Assembly (NCBI GenBank): GCA_002633005.1
Contig: NMRA01000932.1
Span: 22,881-47,751, forward strand
From: Phoronis australis
Taxonomy: Eukaryota; Phoronida; Phoronidae
Direction of reading: 5' to 3'
DNA length: 24,871 nucleotides
The notes under the pieces: generated by a model
Seen by the model: the letters and a program-made list of their open reading frames with translations, nothing else
What the model was told of the DNA's origin: nothing
Database searches by the model: none
Made by a program: the position numbers and the translations under genes
Shown here: in pieces, positions 1 to 8,903 of the stretch
How positions within the stretch are numbered: the stretch's first letter is position 1
How the letters are laid out: every line of letters begins with the position of its first letter

Positions 1-45
1 GTTCTGCTAAAATAATCAAGAATTTTCTGATAGATCGTCTGAAAG
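1..45 (+). CDS. Possible internal exon cut by the window edge
   Basis: From base 3 a frame reads SAKIIKNFLIDRLK and stops at a strong donor, AAAG|GTATGT, at 45/46, leaving phase 1. The other two frames meet stops within 20 bases. The basic, amphipathic stretch would suit a cytoplasmic loop such as the TM6-TM7 linker of an SLC15/POT transporter, which would make it part of the same gene as the exons at 4067-5815. That link is inference only: no TM7-TM9 exon was found between 46 and 4066. It may equally belong to another gene or be chance. Confidence 0.28.
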
Positions 46-1372
46 GTATGTCATGTAATTAAAATTACTTGTTTTTCAAATTTCATCACACAATATCTTT
101 GTAAATTCAAAATTTATTTCTTGCTGAAGTCAAACATATGGTAATACCTTTTCAGCTATTGTTTCTTTATTGTTTTGTGATGTCTATACGAAATGTGCTG
201 AGATGGGGTTGGTCGATCCTGTATTCTGAAGGACCTTTGATAGTCTCTAGTGCAAGGGAACTTTAGTTCGAAGGACTGTCAGTCTGAAAGTGATCTGGGT
301 GATGACATTACAACAGAGTTTACAGAAGACTGCTGTTTTTGTACATTTAAGCACAGTTAAGAATTATTATGAATGCAAATGATAACGACTTTGTTTTGAG
401 GATGCACGCCTCTTTCGTCATTTTATCTAGTCATCCTAGCTCTGCCACCCACCATTCATGGTCATGGCAATATGGTTACCTGGCACTCTTTTGTGCTTGC
501 TAATCAGACTTATTGCAAGATGTAATGCTCAGTGGGCCAATCAGACCAATGGCCCTTCCGCTTCAGAAAATCAAAAGGAAGGCATACTCGGTTGTGACTT
601 ATCACCAAATACAAAAACATCTTTACTATCCAGGAACAAAATAAAGGCCTGTAACTCTCGACAACTCTGAAAAGTTGGAAAAATTTTGAAACTCTTGAAA
701 GTCAGCTAAACGGCCAAGCGCGACTACGCTTTAGAGAATTTCATGGCAACTGTATGAAAAGACCACCCACCAAGGACCAAAAGGCGAGATATGGGTGCAA
801 GTTTTTAGCAATTCCAGCTCTTTCAAGATTGATGCCAATGATGCATGAGCAGATGGCAGGAGCAGGGTTTGTTGAATTCATCAAAACATTGTTTAGTTTC
901 CTTTTTAAGTGAAGTCAAATTTTCACAAACAAACAAAGCTTAATTTTTTCAGGTTAACACTCTTTAGAATAAAGGTCCTTTGGTCTTGAGACCAAAAACC
1001 TATAAAAAGGCCACTGCTCCTAAAACGTCTTTCCTACTAACTCCCCTTTGTACTATCGACCTGCAGGGATGCTAAAGGGGACTCACCTAACAGATTTGAA
1101 CTACGAAGAAATCACAAAAGTATTGTTATTATTATAATTGTTAATGTTATATTATTGTTTGTGTAAAATAGTGTATTTTAGTAAGAATGTAGGATCCACG
1201 TCTATGGTCTGAAGCTCCAGTGTTAGCTCCAATCCTTAGTGCGACAACAAAAAGTGGTAGCTCTAATGTGCAAACCTCAGCTAAATTCATGCTCCAGTGG
1301 TGACAAATATTCACCATATGAACAAGACATACGCGTAAAGTATAACTAAAGATTCCATAACTAAATATATAC
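46..1372. other. AT-rich stretch without an assignable gene
   Basis: No confident gene, RNA or mobile element is seen here. One plus-strand frame is open at 655-909 (85 codons between a TAA and a TGA, no early ATG) and reads with a balanced composition, for example RLRFREFHGNCMKRPPTKDQ near its middle, but it has no family I recognise and no clear acceptor. A TTATTATT-type microsatellite lies at about 1122-1160. Confidence 0.4.
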
Positions 1373-1617
1373 CTCACAGGAATGATAGCTTTTGCTATCT
1401 GTGCAAGAATACCTGCCAAATGATTACAGTTCTACTCTAATTAAATTGTGAAAAGTGTAAAAAATGAAACTAAGTAGATACCTGTCAGGCCTAAGTTTAA
1501 TAAAATATACAAAAATGCCTTTAATTCCCTAAAATTAAGTCTTGGACACTGTAACAAAAGCTGTTTTATGAGAGCTTTCACAATACATTTATTATGGAAA
1601 AGAACATCCTGCCCAAT
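1373..1617 (-). CDS. Possible two-exon segment of an unknown minus-strand gene
   Basis: On the minus strand an exon-like block runs 1617 to 1482: acceptor TTTGAAG before it, donor ACAG|GTATCT after it, 45 codons plus one base. A second, 40-base block runs 1412 to 1373, with acceptor TTTGGCAG and donor TGTGAG|GTATAT. The phases agree (1 then 2) and the join reads LNLGLTGILAQIAKAIIPVR. The first block is rich in Leu, Lys and Ile with several Cys, which suggests a helical protein. I do not recognise the family. The blocks sit inside what would be an intron of any plus-strand gene using the exon at 1-45. Coincidence is possible because the region is AT-rich and splice-like strings are common. Confidence 0.27.
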
Positions 1618-1672
1618 CTTCAAACCTTTATTGTAAGAAAATGTATGTTTAAAAACTTCAATTTTATTTTCA

Positions 1673-1930
1673 GGCGATACATTGAATTAATGTCAACAAG
1701 AGTATGAAGTCTGGAAACTTTTAAGATAAAGGAAAAATTTCCAAACTATGCAATGATGCTGAGAGTGATGATGACAATACAACAGTCTCCATCGAGGTGG
1801 GAAAATAGTCATTGGGATCTGTTTGTGATGCACAAAGTGATGATAGCAGGACATTTGATAATGGCGTAGCGAAGTTACCAGGATCTGCCCTTACTAATGA
1901 TAGTGACAATGAATATTTTAATTATGTTTT
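1673..1930 (+). pseudogene. Acidic decayed reading frame, possible pseudo-exon
   Basis: A good polypyrimidine tract and CAG end at 1672. Behind it the frames carry protein-like but interrupted text: CQQEYEVWKLLR near 1695-1730, then, in another frame, an acidic stretch including CNDAESDDDNTTVSIEVGK, one in-frame TAG, then SDDSRTFDNGVAKLPGSALT and NDSDNEYF before a TAA near 1938. Repeated Ser-Asp-Asp clusters suggest a former acidic linker. If the acceptor at 1673 is used from the donor at 45, the frame ends after five codons, so this could also be 3' untranslated sequence. Function unknown. Confidence 0.22.
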
Positions 1931-2744
1931 TGTGTCTTAAGCTATATAGTGCCACCTTCGTTCCCTAGGGTCTTCATCATCACCATCATCACTTCAACCA
2001 CAGTCTTTCAGAACCTGAGTTTTGTTAATTAGACAATACAGGCAAATGGCATTGCAGTTTTTGCAGTTTAAACATCTTTAAAAATAACTGTTTTCAGTTA
2101 TTGAGAATTGTAGTCACTATGCATGAGAGATTTTGTATGAAGAAAGCAAACACCAATTAATCTAAAACTGTCAAATTTTCTTTAATAACATTTTTAGTGG
2201 TAATTGTTACTAAGATGGTTGGATTTTAAAATTGTGGTGACTGGAAGTCTGCTAAGATGTGCAGGATGAAACTGTTTGTACATGCATATCACAAGCATTG
2301 TTCCTATGGATGTATATGTATCCTCTATATTTGGTGCCCGTCACTTGATTTTAAAGATAATTATGGTATTTATAGTTCACTATGTGCAAGATCAATAAAT
2401 GATTAAACGTTCATCTGTGAGACTTTTGTTGGCGAATTAAGCAAGAATGTCTTTCAAAATGGTGCCAACGTATTTGTAGATTAGAAGAGTATCTTTATCA
2501 AGGGTATCAACTTACACCGTAGAGCCTGACACAGATACATGTAGTGTCATCTGCTCACGTGTCAGAATAATAAACAAATAAAAGCATCATACATTTCTAA
2601 GTTCGAAAGTGGTAAAATCTGTTGTGGTCTTTGGAGGAGTGTATTTTGTCACATAAAGAATTTAACCGAATGTGATACATATATACATGTAGTTGGGCGC
2701 TCGTATATTGGGTGGATTGTAAGAACAGTGGAAAACCGGTATAT
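1931..2744. other. Non-coding AT-rich stretch with polyadenylation signals
   Basis: No coding potential or recognisable element is seen. AATAAA occurs at about 2394 (in GATCAATAAATG) and AATAAA/AATAAAA strings lie around 2567-2583. They would suit the 3' end of a plus-strand transcription unit entering from the left, but no coding exon can be tied to them with confidence. Confidence 0.35.
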
Positions 2745-2960
2745 ATAATGTAGTGGGGCATATATCTAATGGGACATATAAAGTTGTGGGCTATATATTG
2801 TATACACCAAACGGGACATATATACTTGCGGGCTATATATTGTACTGGGGCATATACCTAGTGAGGTATATATTATTGCGAGATATATATTGCTCCGGGG
2901 CATATACCCAACGGGGCATATATAGTTGCGGGCTATATATTTTATATATACCCCGGAACG
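2745..2960. repeat. TATA-rich minisatellite
   Basis: An imperfect tandem array built from alternating blocks of about 20 bp: GGGGCATATAYCYAAYGGG, RCATATAWAGTTGCGGGC and TATATATTGTA. A full unit is about 60 bp and is present three to four times with substitutions. Both strands stay open through it because of its simple composition, so reading frames here are not genes. Confidence 0.8.
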
Positions 2961-3022
2961 AGGTCTCAAAATTTTACCCCGCTGCAAGGTTTCAAATAAT
3001 AACCCCACATCTGCATATAAAC

Positions 3023-3024
<2 letters not shown>

Positions 3025-3056
<32 letters not shown>
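3025..3056. repeat. (TA)n microsatellite
   Basis: A pure run of alternating T and A of about 30 bp follows CATGTA and ends at TATATGCG. Such runs are polymorphic and prone to assembly length error. Confidence 0.95.
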
Positions 3057-3059
<3 letters not shown>

Positions 3060-3378
3060 TGTGTAGGCCTACTTGCGCGTTAGGTTACAATTTTTCTCTT
3101 GTAAAAGAAACAGTTTTAAATGTAACGGTTTATTACTTGAAAAGAGACAAAAAATATGAAACCAACGGTAATTATTATATTGTCGTAATTTAAAAATAAC
3201 CACAACGTAAAATATTGTAGTTACCGAGGAATCGGCGCCTGAGTCGCAGACGAAGCAAATTGAAAACTGAGACAGAAGTGTCATATAATTAACAGTTTTG
3301 TACCAGATGTTACGTTTGGGACCTGATTGCATGTTGAGTGTTATTTACACTGCTGCAATTTTATTACTTTAAACTATT

Positions 3379-3885
3379 TTGGGAAAGTTTAATGATCGAA
3401 CCGGCTAATGACGTCGAGTCGACATTTACCTACCTTTTGAACTTTCCATGTCAGAGGGCACTGTTGAAGTAGTTCCGGGAGTGCAATAGGGAAAACAATA
3501 TCACATGACTGTATTGCAGTCGACTTATTCAACACATATAGGATAAACACAGTTATTTACTGTCAATTTGTTGTTGTATAGCCTACGGTTACATCGAACT
3601 CGTTCTCAAAACGTCGGAGTCCATCTTCTAAGATGTTTATACACAAAACGTACCGAGAGTGTCGTATATGAAGTAATATCCCACGAGACGTTATTCCGCG
3701 TATGGACCGAGACTATATTCGGAAAGTTTGATAATCTAACAAGCTAAAGACGTCGAGTCGACGTTGACCTACCTTTTGAATTTTCCATGTCAGAGGTCAC
3801 TGTTGAAGTAGTGCGGGAGGTGAATAAGGAAAACATTATTTTTGTCCATGTTGCACTCGGCAGATTCAACGCGCATGGGATAAAA
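3379..3885. repeat. Diverged direct repeat, two copies about 340 bp apart
   Basis: The block at about 3379-3545 (GGGAAAGTTTAATGATCG, GACGTCGAGTCGAC, ACCTACCTTTTGAA, TTTCCATGTCAGAGG, CACTGTTGAAGTAGT) recurs at about 3719-3885 in the same order and orientation, with substitutions and small indels. The copies are diverged enough to be old. The short frames inside them do not agree between copies, so the sequence is non-coding. It may be an internally repeated mobile element or a partial tandem duplication. Confidence 0.75.
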
Positions 3886-4066
3886 CATCAAACAGACTCG
3901 GACATTCTGAGAAAAAAATTTAAGAATCATATTCATAAAATGGTTGGGAACTGGCAAAAACTGCTTTGGCCAAAAATCATACTTTGAATGGACTACCATT
4001 TACCAGGTTCTCCCTAAAATTGTTCTAAGGGTGCTCTGTCCAACTGATTTTTAACCCGTTTTTGAG

Positions 4067-4238
4067 AACGCCCTATGGATTGTATGGTGTTACAGGACTT
4101 TAACCAACATATTTATAGGTTCAGCTGCTGCATATAAAGAAGCGCCAGACGGACTAGAAGTGGTGTTTTATGGCTTATTCTTATGCACGTGCGGAGTTGG
4201 GGGCATGGTGGGGTCTGCCGTGTTCCGGATTGCCTGCC
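4067..4238 (+). CDS. SLC15/POT-like transporter gene 1, exon with TM10/TM11
   Basis: This exon encodes part of a proton-coupled oligopeptide transporter (major facilitator superfamily). The frame reads IFIGSAAAYKEAPDGLEVVF, then YGLFLCTCGVGGMVGSAVFR. It matches the SLC15A4-type end of TM10, whose conserved E-A-P motif and following GxxMG-type helix become KEAP and a Gly-rich TM11. The donor is TGCC|GTAAGT at 4238/4239, phase 1. The start is uncertain: AG acceptors at 4066, 4095 and 4118 are all in frame; 4096 or 4067 would keep more of TM10. Its partner exon is 5256-5678, in matching phase. Earlier exons (TM1-TM9) are not seen between 1 and 4066, so the gene either has a very long intron or is a 3'-only duplicate. 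Confidence 0.65.
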
Positions 4239-4349
4239 GTAAGTATGTGTTACCATTGAAAAAGCACTTACTCCTGATCACGAATGCAGTTCCCCATTGA
4301 AAAATTTCACAAACTTTAAAGAGGCCCGAAACACGAAATACAAACTAAA

Positions 4350-5125
4350 TTGCATTGTTCAAAGTAATTCTCTGCCACGGAAATAGAATTCAACCTGCTC
4401 ACTAGGTATGTTTACGGTTTCGTCCTAAAGAATTTGAGTTTCTGTTGATGTCAAAGCATTTTATTTTCTTTTAGTTTCCAATTTCAAAAAGCGGTCTGTC
4501 AACTGCTCGTCACTTCGTCAATTTTTCTCACACAGGAAAGTGCACGTCTCCTTATTTGGTATGGCAAGACATAGTCGCAGCACAGTTACCTTATATTATG
4601 GAAAATGTGACTCTTGATCTTTGTTTTAAGCAAACCAATGACGACTTCAAGAAGCAGCCAGTTCGATAAACAGGCAATTGATATAAGTCCTATTTGTTTA
4701 AAATTAGTTATAAGGGTGTCGTTATTTTCACATATATTCTAAAATTCACTTGGAATTATTTTTCGAAAATCGCTTGCTTTCACTGTCTTGCTTCATACTG
4801 TGCTGTTGACCTCAGATTCGGAGTACGATCACTCATGATAATCTGCCGTTAATGTCCATCTTGTCATACGGGTGTTTGCCAAGTGACTGTCAGCGCATGC
4901 GCGCATTTATCATAAGTGGGAGGGTGATCAGAAATTCTGTGGTGACTACAGAGTTTTTCCTTCACGCGTATTTCAAAAAGCATTATTTTTGTGATTTTTT
5001 ATGAAATTCCCTCACAAGAAAAAGTGAATAACACTGTAGTAGTCGTTGCGAGATGGCACTATCGTCAGGAATTGTTTGAAATATATTTTGACGAGTTTTC
5101 GCGTTCCATGCCTTTTTAAATACTG
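4350..5125. repeat. Dispersed intronic repeat, copy 1
   Basis: About 0.78 kb of non-coding sequence is homologous, in the same orientation, to 10465-11222. Shared landmarks in order: TTCTCTGCCAC-GAAATAGA, a GATCTGTCAA-TGCTCGTCACTTCGTC type block, AATTTGGTATGGCA-GAC, GGAAAATGT, AAGCAGCCAGT, GGCATGCGC, a GAGTTTTT-TTCAAAAA block, AAGTGAATAAC and finally CGAGTTTTCGCGTTCCATGCCT. It fills most of the intron between 4239 and 5255. No conserved frame is visible. It looks like a lineage-specific mobile element without an obvious coding part. Confidence 0.7.
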
Positions 5126-5255
5126 GGTACGCTTTTTATTTTTCCGTTTATTTAACTCACCTCCTACCAAGCATAGTTCATGTATTTTGAACCATATCTA
5201 ACTTTTACGCTTCGTTGCGTTTAGCTTTGTTTATGCCTTTTTGTTCATTAGGCAG

Positions 5256-5678
5256 TGGTTTTTCTATTCCATTCTTTCCAGGGACAGCATGTTTGTAGTA
5301 GTTGTATTTCACGTCACATGACAGCTTTTGTTACCCCAACTATCCATTTTATCTCTGGAAACAGCTTTGCTGACGCACGGTCTATGTTTATTACGGGACA
5401 CACGAGGGATATAAAAAATCCACTGGTAAACACATTTCTAACGTTTTATCGTCATACCGGTAACGTAAATCTGGGCAAGTTTTTTACATTTTTCAAAACT
5501 GTCTCAAATGAACTCGATAATTTCTTAAGTACACGTTTCGCTCCATTTCCAGTTCCTTCCTTGACTAACGAGTTACAGAAAAATAGGGAATGGTACTTTA
5601 CGGTGCTTCTCACAATTCTGATCATCAACGCGCTTTACATTATTTTTCTTACCAAGCGCCATCCATTTGAACGCGAAG
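5256..5678 (+). CDS. SLC15/POT-like transporter gene 1, TM11-TM12 loop and TM12 exon
   Basis: The acceptor is TTCATTAGGCAG ending at 5255; starting at 5256 completes the split codon C|TG (Leu) from the exon at 4238, whereas the tempting later acceptor at 5281 would put a stop in frame. The 141-codon exon first completes TM11 (VFLFHSFQ), then gives a soluble loop of about 100 residues with two close cysteines (HVCSSC), then TM12 (EWYFTVLLTILIINALYIIF) and the basic tail LTKRHPFERE. In human SLC15A4 the same loop is only some 20 residues, so this one is strongly expanded. The likely donor is GAAG|GTATGT at 5678/5679; if it were read through, the frame would end at 5755 after 25 more residues. 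Membrane protein, probably endolysosomal by analogy with SLC15A4, but this is inference. Confidence 0.65.
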
Positions 5679-5801
5679 GTATGTATGTGCATAAGTGTCC
5701 ATCTTGTGACTACAACATTTGGTGCAAACAGTACAGCCAATCCATCCCACCTTAATAAAATCCCTCATCGTAAGCCAACACTAACGTGTATTATTTCTTA
5801 G

Positions 5802-5815
5802 ATATTGTCAAATAA
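5802..5815 (+). CDS. Tiny terminal exon of transporter gene 1
   Basis: A clean acceptor (branch-like CACTAAC, then TATTATTTCTTAG) ends at 5801. Joined to the phase-1 donor at 5678 it gives Asp-Ile-Val-Lys-stop, so the protein would end RHPFEREDIVK. The exon lies at the left boundary of the LINE fragment at 5802-6384, read in a different frame from the LINE protein. If right, the transporter borrows its stop codon, 3' untranslated region and polyadenylation signals (AATAAA at 6112 and 6327) from the retroelement. The alternative is read-through of the donor at 5678 with a stop at 5755. Confidence 0.5.
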
Positions 5816-6384
5816 TCTGCATAGATGCTTTCACGGTAATGTACCGACTTATCTATGTCGTAATCTAATACTTGTTCGAAATCGCCACCAGATCAGGACA
5901 AGATTTTCTGCCTCAAACAATTTGGTTTTGCCTAGAAAAGAACATCGTTTTATTCTAAGTCCTTCTTTATTCAGACCATCAAACAGTGGAACAATTTGCC
6001 TAATAGTCTTAAGGATGCTGACTGTTATGATAATTTCAGACACCACCTGATCAGTTACCTGTGGTCGTCATAGATGTCCCTCCTTTTTGTCTTTCCAATA
6101 TATTTACCAAAAATAAATTTTTATTTCTTTATTTATTTATCTTTAATTCAATTTGTTTATCCAATTTGTAAATATTATTTTATTTAATGTATCTTATTTG
6201 TATCTTAATTTAATCTGTTTATCTAACTTAATTTAATTAATTTAATTTCTTGCTGCAGAGGACCATGCTGGATATTAGCCTTTGGCTAAAGCATGTTTTA
6301 TATTTATTGTATTTTTATCCTCTTTAAATAAAGTTTATTATTATTACAATTATTATTGTTATTGTTATTGTTATTGTTATTATC
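5802..6384 (+). mobile_element. 5'-truncated LINE (CR1/L2-type non-LTR retrotransposon)
   Basis: The plus strand encodes the extreme C-terminus of a non-LTR reverse transcriptase protein: NNLHRCFHGNVPTYLCRNL, then NLVLPRKEHRF, and after a single frameshift near 5975 TIKQWNNLPNSLKDADCYDN and HHLISYLWSS, with a stop at 6071-6073. The HG-x-x-PxYL, NTR/LxLP and W-NxLP signatures are typical of the ends of CR1, L2 and Rex1-like ORF2 proteins. An AT-rich 3' tail follows, with AATAAA at 6327 and a TTATTATTATTG/TTATTG microsatellite to 6384, the kind of 3' repeat on which these elements prime. It is 5'-truncated and frameshifted, so dead. Confidence 0.8.
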
Positions 6385-7266
6385 TTCACATGCCGTATAT
6401 TCAGACGAAAAAACATGACTTTATCACGTGACACAGAGCATCAAAAGCCAAACGACCATTTCTGCTTTTCATAACTAAAATGCATTTCTTCTGCTTCCCT
6501 TTGTCTACATTTTATCTTTGCCGAGTTATCTTTGACCGGACTTAAGAAATGCCATGGATTTCCACGTGACAGGTCCAGGTAAGCCGACTCGTGAACGAGA
6601 CGATCTCGACACTTGGTGACTGTCATCAACGCGAAAACACTCCCGTGACCAACGTTGGCTTTGCAGTTTTGACGGTCGTTTTTTATGCTTGTCTAAATGT
6701 GTTTACGAAAAGCACAATTGCTGTGTACGTTTGGTGATTTTCAACAACAAAAGCTACAAAATGCGACAGAAGAACATGTTAAAACGTGGGCATACGAGAA
6801 GTTTTTGGCACGAACGTGCTTTCATTTTTATATTCATACTTCTATTCTATCGCCAGAGGGCACTGACGTAAAATATAATTGCCTTATAAAGCACCTATTT
6901 CCGCAGTAATGAGTTCTTTATGATTTTTTACTGAATTCGTTCACGTATAGGCACCTGTCAAAAAGCTTCAAGTGGTGGACAACCTTTGTACATGACAAAC
7001 TGTTTTTTGTGTTTCCGTCCTTTCTTTACTCTTTAATTCATATTATTTAACATTGTCGTGTTTGCGGCCGAAAAACGCAATTTTGGGATAATCGTTGAAT
7101 AGGATAGACTTATTGAAGCTATCAAAGGTCAAAACCGCAAAATCTGTTGTGTTTTTATGATTGTAGTATAAGCCGTTGTTTGCCAGATGTTTGAAGAAAT
7201 GAATACACATGCCCAATCTGCCATCTTGTAACGGGCGAGTCAAGTTTCACTGACATAATATACTGA
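6385..7266. other. Intergenic stretch with a weak diverged repeat
   Basis: No gene is supported. Short frames at 6441-6909 lack splice context or family similarity. The block at about 7060-7180 (CGTTGAATAGGATAGAC, then CCGCAAAATCTGTTGTGTTTTT) resembles 9998-10085 (CGTTGAATGGGAAAGAC, then CAGCAAAATCCGTTCTGTTTTG) in order and orientation, so an old dispersed repeat is likely. The 5' part of transporter gene 2, including any promoter or 5' untranslated exon, probably lies somewhere between here and 9242, but no core promoter can be pointed to. Confidence 0.4.
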
Positions 7267-7452
7267 CGTGGGTTTACATATAGACGTGTGGTCGCTTTTC
7301 GTGCAGCAAATGATGAGGAATATTTGTTCCAGAATCAGACGTCACTGAAGAAAACGCTCGATATGAAACTGAAGGAGGTAACGGATGGCACCAGGAGCCT
7401 GCAGACATGGACACTGTACACCATGACACACCACAGGGGGCCTGTGGTCAGC
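7267..7452 (+). other. Open, exon-like segment of unknown function
   Basis: A 62-codon frame is open between stops at 7264 and 7453. Its centre, NDEEYLFQNQTSLKKTLDMK, is charged and predicted helical. It is bounded by a plausible acceptor (GCTTTTCGTGCAG, ends 7306) and donor (AAGGAG|GTAACG, 7377/7378). No family is recognised. It lies on the same strand as, and 1.8 kb upstream of, the transporter start at 9242, but no connection can be shown. Confidence 0.2.
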
Positions 7453-7532
7453 TGACCAATACCTACGATTATCAATCCCACTGGCCGGTTTCCAGCAATT
7501 CATCGGGAATAGATTTCACGTGATAACTATGT

Positions 7533-8145
7533 ACAGTAATATTCTTTACTTATTTTGCTCACGAGATGGTCGACAAGTGAAAATCTATCTTATCAAGTTT
7601 CTCCAAGAACGTGAAGATTAAGAAAATTTTCGTCTGTTAATCGCATGTTTTGCTTTAATATGGGGGGGCTCGAATTTCTGATTAAGTGGACCTTTTGCTG
7701 ACAAAAAAAGCTGGAGGACTAAGAAAAACAGGGTACCACCTTCACTGTGCTTCTGCGCGTTTTTAGTGGACATTTGTCTCGTTTTCTCGGACTTGTTGTT
7801 TCTCTGAGGCGGATCTTTTGGCCCACTTAGCAAAATGGGAGGGGGCTCGTTCGAGCCCTCCGAGCACCCCTGGGTGCACGCACGCAGGTGACATCAACAA
7901 AAATGACAATTTTGGCATTATATTTATGCGATGTAATTGGAGAATTACCGTACACTTCACACATATGTTGTGAAGTATTTTACAGTGCTACACACATTAA
8001 ATTTTGTTAATAAAGAGTATGTTGATAAACTTTTTTTACTAAATCGACACCCCCACTGCCTGATTATTTCAATTTTCGTCGTCGCCTCATCTTCACCATC
8101 ATCATCACCACCACCAATTTCTTGATTACCATCCAATATCATAAC
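7533..8145. repeat. Direct duplication, copy 1 (613 bp)
   Basis: This block begins ACAGTAATATTCTTTACTTA and ends with ATCCAATATCATAAC immediately before the N at 8146. It is repeated at 8147-8759 with about ten differences, including a homopolymer length change in GACAAAAAAAGC and scattered substitutions. The pattern fits two haplotype contigs joined by a placeholder base rather than a genomic tandem duplication. Content is non-coding; both strands give similar short frames in each copy only because the copies are near-identical. Confidence 0.9.
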
Positions 8146-8146
8146 N

Positions 8147-8759
8147 ACAGTAATATTCTTTACTTATTTTGCTCACGAGATGGTCGACAAGTGAAAATCT
8201 ATCTTATCAAGTTTCTCCAAGAACGTGAAGATTAAGAAAATTTTCGTCTGTTAATCGCATGTTTTGCTTTAATATGGGGGGGCTCGAATTTCTGATTAAG
8301 TGGACCTTTTGCTGACAAAAAAGCTGGAGGACTAAGAAAAACGGGGTACCACCTTCACTGTGCTTCTGCGCCTTTTTAGTGGACATTTGTCTCGTTTTCT
8401 CGGACTTGTTGTTTCTCTGAGGCGGATCTTTTGGCCCACTTAGCAAAATGGGAGGGGGGCTCGTTCGAACCCCCCGAGCACCCCTGGGTGCACGCACGCA
8501 GGTGACATCAACAAAAATGACAATTTTGGCATTATATTTATGCGATGTAATTGGAGAATTACCGTACACTGCACACATATGTTGTGAAGTATTTTACAGT
8601 GCTACACACATTAAATTTTATTAATAAAGAGTATGTTGATAAACTTGTTTTACTAAATCGACACCCCCACTGCCTGATTATTTCAATTTTCGTCGTCGCC
8701 TCATCTTCACCATCATCATCACCACCACCAATTTCATGATTACCATCCAATATCATAAC
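8147..8759. repeat. Direct duplication, copy 2 (613 bp)
   Basis: Second copy of 7533-8145, starting directly after the N. It differs at, for example, CAGGGTACC/CGGGGTACC, GCGCGTTTTT/GCGCCTTTTT, CACTTCACAC/CACTGCACAC and TTTCTTGATT/TTTCATGATT. About 1.5 percent divergence is in the range of allelic variation in highly polymorphic marine invertebrates. Unlike copy 1, this copy runs straight into the CAT/CAC microsatellite, which may be what stopped the assembler from closing the join. Confidence 0.9.
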
Positions 8760-8903
8760 CACCACCATCATCATCATCATCATCATCACTATCACCATCC
8801 CGATCATCATCATCACCACCATCACCAGCATCATCATCCCCGTCATCATCACCAACACCATCACCATTATCATCACAATCATCATCACCATCATCATAGC
8901 CAT
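8757..8903. repeat. CAT/CAC trinucleotide microsatellite
   Basis: About 145 bp of imperfect (CAT)n and (CAC)n with occasional CCC and CAA. It makes an artefactual poly-His frame on the plus strand and a poly-Met/Val frame on the minus strand. A shorter CATCATCAC run also ends each copy of the flanking duplication and another sits at 1975-1992. Confidence 0.95.

Noticed and set aside
2753-3193. 146-codon frame through the TATATA minisatellite
   Set aside because: Its length comes from the tandem repeat and the (TA)n run; the residues are a repeating Tyr-Ile pattern and the opposite strand is also open.
5282-5755. Acceptor at 5281 for the loop exon of gene 1
   Set aside because: With the phase-1 donor at 4238 it gives a stop after five codons; the acceptor at 5255 keeps the frame open.
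7618-8578. Pairs of similar minus-strand frames of 65-123 codons and similar plus-strand frames of 62 codons
   Set aside because: They are the two copies of the N-centred duplication; similarity reflects near-identical DNA, and stops or frameshifts differ between copies.
8760-8903. CRISPR-like regular repeats
   Set aside because: A plain trinucleotide microsatellite without spacers; the window is eukaryotic.
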